Shown: one piece after another, positions 5,810 to 10,558 of the stretch
How the letters are laid out: the number at the start of each line of letters is the position of its first letter
Position numbering within the stretch: position 1 is the stretch's first letter
DNA from: Candidatus Iainarchaeum sp.
GTDB lineage: Archaea; Iainarchaeota; Iainarchaeia; Iainarchaeales; JAAZKV01
Length of the DNA: 10,558 nt
Direction: 5' to 3'
Assembly: GCA_028690725.1 (NCBI GenBank)
Contig: JAQVAR010000023.1
Span: 1-10,558, forward strand
The notes under the pieces: model-generated
Databases searched by the model: none
Told to the model about the DNA's origin: nothing
What the model saw: only the letters and a program-made list of their open reading frames with translations
Translations under genes and position numbers: made by a program

Positions 5810-7288
5810 CTAGCACATTAGTAAGTATAACCATAAAGGCAGGCTTATCATTTTGTTTTCTTTATCTATTTGAAAAGAGTTTTTAGTTAATAATATTCCA
5901 AATGGACTGTTTAGTTCTTTTATTACATTTCTTAATTCACTAATATCTTCTGATTTTATATTCTCTGAATATTTTGACTCAATTGGAATTAATTTTTTTT
6001 CTAATTCCATTACTATATCTACTTCTCGTTCTGATTTCCAAAAAAAGTTTTCGTTTTCTATATTAGGCTCTAAACAAAATTTTAATCTTAATGAATGATC
6101 TTGAGCTATTGTTTCTGCTAGTCTTCCTTGTAAATCTGGTTCGCTTACTTCTGTTTCATTCAATCCTAAAATAGCATTACGTAATCCTATATCTCCAACA
6201 TAGATTTTTTTTAAATCATTACTTATTTTAAGTTTATTTTTTTTGTAAGGTCTTATTATGTTAATTAAATAAGTTTGTTTTAATTGAGATAAATATTCGT
6301 TTAAAACTACTCTGGTTATACCTAAATCCTTAGAAATGTTTGTTAAATTTACTTGTTGGCTTGTGTATACTGCAAGGAAAGTGTATAATTGTTTTATTTT
6401 TTCTGGGTTTCTTGACTTGAATATTCTTACCATGTCATAACTTATTATTGCTTCAAAGTATGCTTCTCTCATTATTTTTGATGATTCACTCCATGTTTTT
6501 TCTTTTTCAAAAAATTCAGGATATCCTCCTTTTAATAAATATTGATTTAAGATGAGTTGTAGTTTAGTTTCGTTTTCGCTTCCTATAGCTATATAAAAAT
6601 CATTCATTTTATCAAAAAATATATTTGGATTTTCCTTCTTAATAGCTTCAATAAAACTTGCGCGTATACTATCTTTTGAATGTTGGAATAATAAATCTCT
6701 TAACATATCATCGCCTATCATTTTTACTATGTCACTAAATTTTAGTGTCAACATAATTGTTTTTTTGTGTCTTCCAACTAATGATTCTGTACTTTTTGCG
6801 AACAATGCTGGACTTGAAGAACCTGTTATTAGAAAATTTAATTTATATTTTCTATCATAATATTCTTTTACTTGAAGAGCCCAGTTTTCATTTCGACTTG
6901 CTTCATCTAAAAATATGTATACTGGTTCTTTTAGATTACTTAATGGTTCTTTTAATATGTTTTCTTCAAATAGTTCTAAGGCTTTTTTTATTGGGTTTTT
7001 TATTGTACTAAAGAAGGGACGTTCAAGTGATAAAAGAATTATTCGATTTTTTGGAACATTTTTTTTGTTTATTAAAAAGTCTACTAATTGGTATAATAAA
7101 GTTGATTTTCCTACTCTTCTAGGCCCTATTATTATGTGCGGGTATTCTTCTTTAAGAATAGTTTTTATATATACAAAAAAATCAGCTCTTTTGAATCCTT
7201 TTAATAGTTCTTTTGAAATATCTTTTCCACTCCACCAAGTGTTTTCTTTTTGAAGTTCTCTTAGTAGGATTGAATTATCTTCATACAT
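5810..7288 (-). CDS. AAA-family ATPase with C-terminal DUF4143-like domain (ATPase 2)
   Basis: A 492-residue relative of ATPase 1, from a divergent subfamily. Elements: Walker A GPRRVGKST at 55-63, Walker B VYIFLDEA at 123-130 then SRNENW, sensor LITGSSSPALF at 153-163, VGRHKK at 171-176, YLLKGGYPEFFE at 250-261, a winged-helix segment at about 300-345 (NLTNISKDLGITRVVLNEYL), and a C-terminal domain with KIYVGDIGLRNAIL (361-374), GRLAETIAQDHSL (388-400), FFWKSEREVDIV (415-426) and IPIESKY (434-440). Asp424, Glu437 and Lys439 form an intact PD-(D/E)xK-type D...ExK set, unlike ATPase 1. The start is ATG 7288 with AGGAG at 7298-7302. It lies between perfect 39-bp repeats and behind three palindrome-like sites. 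Biological role is unknown; the family is linked only loosely to mobile and defence loci. Confidence 0.88.
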   Translation of the reverse strand: MYEDNSILLRELQKENTWWSGKDISKELLKGFKRADFFVYIKTILKEEYPHIIIGPRRVGKSTLLYQLVDFLINKKNVPKNRIILLSLERPFFSTIKNPIKKALELFEENILKEPLSNLKEPVYIFLDEASRNENWALQVKEYYDRKYKLNFLITGSSSPALFAKSTESLVGRHKKTIMLTLKFSDIVKMIGDDMLRDLLFQHSKDSIRASFIEAIKKENPNIFFDKMNDFYIAIGSENETKLQLILNQYLLKGGYPEFFEKEKTWSESSKIMREAYFEAIISYDMVRIFKSRNPEKIKQLYTFLAVYTSQQVNLTNISKDLGITRVVLNEYLSQLKQTYLINIIRPYKKNKLKISNDLKKIYVGDIGLRNAILGLNETEVSEPDLQGRLAETIAQDHSLRLKFCLEPNIENENFFWKSEREVDIVMELEKKLIPIESKYSENIKSEDISELRNVIKELNSPFGILLTKNSFQIDKENKMISLPLWLYLLMC

Positions 7289-7297
7289 AGATATGTT

Positions 7298-7302
7298 CTC
7301 CT
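7298..7302 (-). promoter_or_regulatory. Shine-Dalgarno of ATPase 2
   Basis: AGGAG on minus, nine bases before the ATG at 7288, supports that start. This transcript therefore has a leader, unlike the leaderless genes nearby. Confidence 0.7.
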
Positions 7303-7318
7303 AAAAACAATTTATAAA

Positions 7319-7404
7319 TGTATCTTATAAGATACAACCATATATAAAGAAGTGTATTACATAAGATACAACAAACAAATGTTGTCGTATTGCATAAAAT
7401 ACGA
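7319..7404 (-). promoter_or_regulatory. ATPase 2 promoter with three evenly spaced palindromic operators
   Basis: O1, TGTATCTTATAAGATACA (7319-7336), is a perfect 18-bp palindrome. O2, TGTATTACATAAGATACA (7353-7370), keeps the outer arms and shares the 12-bp run ATAAGATACAAC with O1. O3, CGTATTGCATAAAATACG (7386-7403), is a related imperfect palindrome that gains one more pair (7385/7404). Centres are 34 and 33 bp apart. A minus-strand box A, TTTATATA (7348-7341), lies between O1 and O2 and predicts initiation near 7320, so O1 covers the start of transcription and O2/O3 lie upstream. This is the layout of a cooperative repressor; its identity is not known. Confidence 0.65.
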
Positions 7405-7516
7405 ATCTTAGAAGTTTGAGATTGGGTTATGTTTGCTGAAGAAATTGTTTTCAATAAAACCCCTTGTTGATTAACAAATTATAATAACTCTTTACCATTA
7501 CAACAATAACCTTGAC

Positions 7517-7555
7517 AAAAAAAACCTTTTAATATTAAAAAAATTTGGAAATGAA
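7517..7555 (+). repeat. 39-bp perfect direct repeat, right copy (orphan GT2 3' end)
   Basis: An exact copy of 5588-5626 with no GT2 coding sequence upstream of it. It sits 229 bp from the ATPase 2 start, in otherwise non-coding DNA, and points toward the toxin-antitoxin operon. The 7405-7516 stretch between the operators and this copy holds only a short dyad (TTGTTGATTAACAA, 7464-7477). Confidence 0.95.
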
Positions 7556-7584
7556 TTTCGTCAATAGTAGTAGTAATAGTAATG

Positions 7585-7619
7585 TTTAAATATCTTTTAA
7601 ATCAAAGATATCTTATAAG
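7585..7619 (+). promoter_or_regulatory. Promoter/operator of the GNAT toxin-antitoxin operon
   Basis: Box A-like TTTAAATA at 7585-7592 overlaps a perfect 8-bp inverted repeat, ATATCTTT (7590-7597) and AAAGATAT (7604-7611), with a 6-bp spacer. The following TATCTTATAAG (7609-7619) is also found within operator O1 of ATPase 2. Initiation near 7613 would give a leader of about 55 nt ending in a GAGGGTG ribosome-binding site (7655-7661). Autorepression by the antitoxin or the complex is typical of such operons and is inferred here. Confidence 0.5.
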
Positions 7620-7668
7620 TTATGAGTATTATTTTAATTAAAATGATTGATTTTGAGGGTGTATAAAA

Positions 7669-7818
7669 ATGGCTAAACCAATTGAAGAGACTCCTGTTCT
7701 TGAGGGGGAAAGTGCAAAAGAATTTTGGAGAGAAATGCACAAAAATAAGTTTGATTCAAAAAAACAATTAGAATTAGATAAAAGTAAGTTAATTTACAAA
7801 TTCTTTTCAAGCAAGTGA
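7669..7818 (+). CDS. Small antitoxin candidate partnered with GNAT toxin (49 aa)
   Basis: A 49-residue acidic/basic helical protein: MAKPIEETPVLEGESAKEFW, then REMHKNKFDSKKQLELDKSK and LIYKFFSSK. The N-terminal TPVLEGESAKEFWREMHKN block resembles the short 'TPxLxGxDAxxFxxxM' proteins that I recall preceding archaeal GNAT or PIN toxins. GAGGGTG lies seven bases upstream of the ATG. It ends 6 bp before the toxin start, so the two are surely co-transcribed and probably translationally coupled. By analogy with the TacA/TacT-type pairs it should bind the acetyltransferase and block it, and might bind DNA. It has no clear ribbon-helix-helix, so repression may need another partner. Existence as a gene is well supported by spacing and ribosome site; function is by context. 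Confidence 0.75.
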   Translation: MAKPIEETPVLEGESAKEFWREMHKNKFDSKKQLELDKSKLIYKFFSSK

Positions 7819-7824
7819 TGACAC

Positions 7825-8418
7825 TTGAATATTGACAAATTTTTAGAAGAATTATCTTGGTTCTCAATAAAAAAATTATCAAATACTCATGATTTAAAAA
7901 ATTTTTCTTGCGGGAAAACAAAAGATAATAACGAACTTGATTTATTTTTAAAAGAAGACGCATTAAAACAACAAGAACAAAAAATAAATGTAACACACGT
8001 AGCAGTTCTAAAAAACACTAAAAAAGTAATTGGTTATGTAACAACATTAAATGATAAATTAAGGGTTAATAATAAAGAGAAAAAAGATTTAGCGATTAAA
8101 GCAAACTATAGTGATTTTCCTTCAGTAAAAATTGGGCGTTTAGCAGTTGATACAAAATATTCTAACAAACAAATAGCAACAACCCTATTAAGACACATAA
8201 TAGGATTAGTTTTAACTAACACATCAGACATAGGATGTAGATTTTTAATAGTCGATTCTTACCCAGAATCAGTTGGATTTTATTTAAAAAAAGGTTTTAT
8301 TTTAAACCTAGTTCAAGATCAAACAAGAACAAAGATTTTGGATAAAAATACTAGAGAAGTAATAAATAAAACACAAAGAGAAACAATAAGCTTGCGATTC
8401 GACTTATTAAACAAATGA
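7825..8418 (+). CDS. GNAT-family N-acetyltransferase, TacT-like toxin
   Basis: A 197-residue GNAT protein similar to toxins that acetylate aminoacyl-tRNA. Seen: HDLKNFSCG at 22-30 and ELDLFLKEDALKQQEQKINV at 37-56 (the N-terminal pattern shared by TacT-like proteins), VIGYVTTLND at 68-77, VKIGRLAVDTKYSNKQIATT at 101-120 (motif A), GCRFLIVDSYPESVGFYLKK at 137-156 and GF, with Tyr153 at the usual catalytic position. The start is TTG 7825; an in-frame TGA at 7819-7821 excludes anything upstream, and no Met follows for many residues. Oddly, the acetyl-CoA loop normally (Q/R)xxGx(G/A) reads SNKQIA, losing two hallmark residues, so activity may be weak or lost. It converges with UGD, 17 bp away; AAAATATTTT between them may serve as a two-way terminator. 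Confidence 0.85.
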   Translation: MNIDKFLEELSWFSIKKLSNTHDLKNFSCGKTKDNNELDLFLKEDALKQQEQKINVTHVAVLKNTKKVIGYVTTLNDKLRVNNKEKKDLAIKANYSDFPSVKIGRLAVDTKYSNKQIATTLLRHIIGLVLTNTSDIGCRFLIVDSYPESVGFYLKKGFILNLVQDQTRTKILDKNTREVINKTQRETISLRFDLLNK

Positions 8419-8435
8419 AAATATTTTAAAAATCA

Positions 8436-9728
8436 TCATCTTCCTATCCCAAAATATTTTATTCCTTGTTCTCTTACTTCTTTTGGCTCGTACAAGTTTC
8501 TACCATCAAAAATTGCTTTTACTCCTTGTTTTTTTATTTCTTTGAAATCTGGTTGTTTGAAATCGTCCCAATCAGTAAAAACCACTAGAACACTAGCTTC
8601 TCTTAACGCTTCTTCTTTTGTTCTCGCATAATTCACACTTTCTTTTAATATTTTTTTTGCTTCTAACATTGCTTGTGGGTCAAAACAATTTATTATTGCT
8701 CCTTTTTTGATTGCTTCTAAAACAAATTTTATTGCAGGGCTCTCTCTAACATCATTAGTATTTTTTTTGAATGCTAGCCCCCAAACACTTATTTTTAAAT
8801 TTTTTATAATAGTATAATCCTCTATTTTTTTTAAGAGAATAGTTTTTTGTTTCTCGTTTACTTGGTCAACACTCTTTAATATTTTTAGTTCTGATTTGTT
8901 TTCTTCTGCTGTTTTTATTATTCCTCTAACATCTTTTGGAAAACATGCTCCCCCATAACCAACTCCAGAGTAAAGAAACTTGTTTCCTATCCTAGGATCA
9001 GTTTGCATTACCCTCCTAACATCCTCTATATTTGCTCCAACTTTTTCTGAAAAATTAGCTAGTTCATTCATGAAACTAATTCTTGTAGCAAGCATAGCAT
9101 TACAAGCATATTTTGCTAGTTCTGCACTCCTCCTACCCATTATTATTATAGGAGCACCACTCAAGGTAAAAGGATGGTACAATTTTTTTAATATTTCTCG
9201 CGTTTTCTTGTCTTCTACTCCAAGACAAATCCTGTTAGGATACAAAAAATCTTTTACTGCTGAACCCTCTGCCAAAAACTCTGGGTTACTAACTACCCTA
9301 AAACTAATTTTTTTGTTCAATTCTCTAATCGTTTTTTCTACTAGTTCTGCTGTTCCAACAGGAACAGTTGATTTGTCAACAATAATAACTTCTTTTTTAA
9401 TGTTCTCTGCAATCTCTCTTGATGCTCTTACAACAAAACTCAAGTCAACTGAACCACCATTATTTTGTGGAGTAGGAACACAAACAAAGATTATGTTAGG
9501 GTTCTTGTAAGCCTCTTTTTTGTCAAAAGTAAAACAAATATTGTTTTTTTTAATCGCTTCCCTCAATATTTCTTCTAAACCAGGTTCGTAAATATGAATT
9601 ACACCATTATTTAGGTTTCTTATTATTTTTTTATTATTATCAAGACAAGTTACATTATTTCCTAGTTTTGCAAAACAAGCTCCAGTGACCAAACCAACAT
9701 AACCTGTACCCACAATAGTAATATTCAT
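8436..9728 (-). CDS. ugd: UDP-glucose 6-dehydrogenase (UDP-glucose/GDP-mannose dehydrogenase family)
   Basis: Cytoplasmic NAD-dependent enzyme that oxidises UDP-glucose twice to UDP-glucuronate, a precursor of acidic surface glycans. The 430 residues are full length: Rossmann motif GTGYVGL at 7-13, Asp30 for NAD ribose, EPGLEEIL at 48-55, FVCVPTP at 81-87, DKSTVPVGT at 118-126, SNPEFLAEGSAVKDFLYPNR at 147-166, ELAKYACNA at 203-211 (Lys206, Asn210), and GVGYGGACFPKD at 255-266 with the nucleophile Cys262 and Asp266. The C-terminal domain carries WGLAFKKNTNDVRESPA (316-332) and VFTDWDDF (383-390). All catalytic residues are intact. UDP-GlcNAc/ManNAc dehydrogenases are related, but the sequence fits the UDP-glucose enzyme best. 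A weak TTTAATAA near 9754 may be its promoter. Fits with the GT2 and GT39 genes as glycan synthesis. Confidence 0.92.
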   Translation of the reverse strand: MNITIVGTGYVGLVTGACFAKLGNNVTCLDNNKKIIRNLNNGVIHIYEPGLEEILREAIKKNNICFTFDKKEAYKNPNIIFVCVPTPQNNGGSVDLSFVVRASREIAENIKKEVIIVDKSTVPVGTAELVEKTIRELNKKISFRVVSNPEFLAEGSAVKDFLYPNRICLGVEDKKTREILKKLYHPFTLSGAPIIIMGRRSAELAKYACNAMLATRISFMNELANFSEKVGANIEDVRRVMQTDPRIGNKFLYSGVGYGGACFPKDVRGIIKTAEENKSELKILKSVDQVNEKQKTILLKKIEDYTIIKNLKISVWGLAFKKNTNDVRESPAIKFVLEAIKKGAIINCFDPQAMLEAKKILKESVNYARTKEEALREASVLVVFTDWDDFKQPDFKEIKKQGVKAIFDGRNLYEPKEVREQGIKYFGIGR

Positions 9729-9857
9729 ATAAAAAAATTATCTTAATAGTTTATTAAAACTTACCTTGTTCAATAATTGTTTTAATTAATTAAAGAAAAG
9801 AGTTCATGAGGAACAATATTATCTCTTAATTTAGAAAAAGGGCTTTTACTTTAAAAA

Positions 9858-9948
9858 ATTGGTTTTAGTGATTAAACAATATTAATATTTTTTTGTTAAA
9901 AATTGCCTATTTTCTTAAAAAAGTGCTCTAAACCAATCATTTTTGATT
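9858..9948. repeat. Nested inverted repeats upstream of the second AbiEi gene
   Basis: Outer arms ATTGGTTTTAG (9858-9868) and CTAAACCAAT (9928-9937) pair with one bulged T. Inside is an AT-rich dyad (about 9871-9899, TTAAACA against TGTTAA). A small hairpin, AATCA-TTTT-TGATT (9935-9948), overlaps the right arm. The rest of the gap from 9729 to 10000 shows nothing else. In this AT-rich DNA some of it may be chance; an AbiEi operator is possible. Confidence 0.3.
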
Positions 9949-10000
9949 AGATTATTGTCAAAAAGTAAGTTTTTTAAAGGTTTTTTGTTATAAAATAGGT

Positions 10001-10558
10001 ATGGATTTGAACAAAACAGTGATTAGCAAGAATATCATTTTAAAAGAAAAGGATTTTTCTAATGATTATGCTTATACTTTGCTTTATCGTTTGAATAAGA
10101 AGAATAAAATAAAAAAAATAATGAAAGGAAAATACACTAATAAAAACGATATTTTTCAAATAGCTTCTAATCTTTTTTCTCCAAGTTATGTTTCTTTTTG
10201 GACTGCATCAAGTTTTAAGGGATTCACCGAGCAAATAATAAACGAAGTACAAGTAGCCACTACAAAAAGACACAAAAAAATAGTTTTTCAAGAATATACT
10301 CTAAAATTTGTTAAATTAAACAAAAAACATTTTTTTGGTTTTGAAAAAATAAAATACGGTGATGATTTTATTTTTGTAGCAGATAATGAAAAATTATTAA
10401 TAGATTCTGTTATAAAAGAAAAATTATTAGGGAATTTTGACGAAATAAAAAAAATAATTCAACAATCAACAATTAATCAAGAAAAAATGGTTTATTATTT
10501 GAATAAAATAAATAATAAATCTTTGAACAAAAAAATCGGGTACCTTTTAGAAGAATAC
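10001..10558 (+). CDS. AbiEi-family antitoxin of a second AbiE system, 3' end cut by window edge
   Basis: The frame is open from ATG 10001 to the last base (186 residues, no stop). It carries the AbiEi layout: N-terminal helix-turn-helix and wing at about 20-50 (YAYTLLYRLNKKNKIKKIMK, then GKYT), the signature SPSYVSFWTASSFKGFTEQI at 60-79, VATTKRHKKIVF at 85-96, HFFGFEKIKYGDDFIFVADN at 110-129, and EKLLIDSVI at 130-138. It corresponds to the PSYIS-SAL--HGL--QIP and A-EKA-ID blocks of the AbiEi at 2059-2685 but is clearly a different subfamily. Its toxin partner should follow just beyond the right edge. The gene may start with an upstream TTTTTTAAAG promoter element near 9971-9980; a TATA-like tract at 9989-9997 is too close to the ATG to serve as box A. 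Confidence 0.8.
   Translation, partial: MDLNKTVISKNIILKEKDFSNDYAYTLLYRLNKKNKIKKIMKGKYTNKNDIFQIASNLFSPSYVSFWTASSFKGFTEQIINEVQVATTKRHKKIVFQEYTLKFVKLNKKHFFGFEKIKYGDDFIFVADNEKLLIDSVIKEKLLGNFDEIKKIIQQSTINQEKMVYYLNKINNKSLNKKIGYLLEEY

Noticed and set aside
6757..7253. Plus-strand frames of 84 and 112 codons inside ATPase 2
   Set aside because: They are antisense to the P-loop region of an intact gene; composition is typical of shadow frames.
7319..7404. Possible CRISPR-like array of three repeats near 33-bp period
   Set aside because: The units are palindromic 18-mers with 15-16-bp gaps, related only imperfectly, and straddle a promoter; operators explain them better and no cas gene is present.
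7561..7583. Short trinucleotide-like run (AGTAGTAGTAATAGTAATG) before the toxin-antitoxin promoter
   Set aside because: It is too short and imperfect to be called a microsatellite or phase-variation tract.
7673..7996. Minus-strand frame of 107 codons across the antitoxin and toxin start
   Set aside because: The plus strand carries a ribosome site, a tight two-gene layout and GNAT motifs; the minus frame has none.
8980..9510. Plus-strand frame of 176 codons inside UDP-glucose dehydrogenase
   Set aside because: It is antisense to an intact, fully recognisable enzyme.

Overview
The window is very AT-rich and uses the standard genetic code. Several features point to an archaeon, and by gene style to a DPANN-type lineage (Woesearchaeales/Pacearchaeota-like), although that lineage is an inference. 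Several genes have an archaeal box A (TTTAWATA-like) centred 26-28 nt upstream of the ATG, the spacing expected for leaderless transcripts. The two large ATPases resemble the DUF4143-type ATPases that are abundant in archaea. The acetyltransferase toxin has a small partner whose N-terminal motif I recall from archaeal toxin-antitoxin operons.

Layout, left to right. A GT39/ArnT-like membrane glycosyltransferase (1-1329, 5' end cut by the window edge) converges on an AbiE pair on the minus strand: AbiEii nucleotidyltransferase toxin (1349-2083) and AbiEi antitoxin (2059-2685), overlapping by 25 bp. Next come a hairpin (2820-2847) and a decayed Bro-N-like fragment (2874-3060, minus). A DUF4143-type ATPase on plus (3185-4453) is followed by a second Bro-N-like fragment (4491-4694, minus). 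A DPM1/GtrB-like glycosyltransferase (4693-5625) and a second, divergent DUF4143-type ATPase on minus (5810-7288) follow. A 49-residue antitoxin candidate (7669-7818) and a GNAT toxin (7825-8418) form a plus-strand operon that converges on UDP-glucose 6-dehydrogenase (8436-9728, minus). A second AbiEi-type antitoxin begins at 10001 and runs off the right edge.

Two themes are interleaved. One is cell-surface glycan synthesis: UDP-glucuronate supply (UGD), a lipid-linked sugar donor (GT2) and a GT-C transferase that uses such donors (GT39). The other is accessory or defence material: an AbiE system, the start of a second one, a GNAT toxin-antitoxin pair, two ATPases and Bro-N debris.

The most striking signal is that both ATPase genes are bracketed by long direct repeats. 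ATPase 1 lies between two 54-bp copies (52/54 identical) of a Bro-N coding segment. ATPase 2 lies between two perfect 39-bp copies of the last codons of the neighbouring glycosyltransferase gene. In both cases the ATPase is antisense to the gene that supplies the repeat and starts about 230 bp from the 5'-side repeat. Both also have tandem 18-bp palindrome-like sites spaced 32-34 bp in their promoter regions. This suggests that DUF4143-type ATPases were inserted as small self-regulated cassettes, possibly by a site-specific mechanism working in trans because neither unit encodes a recombinase.
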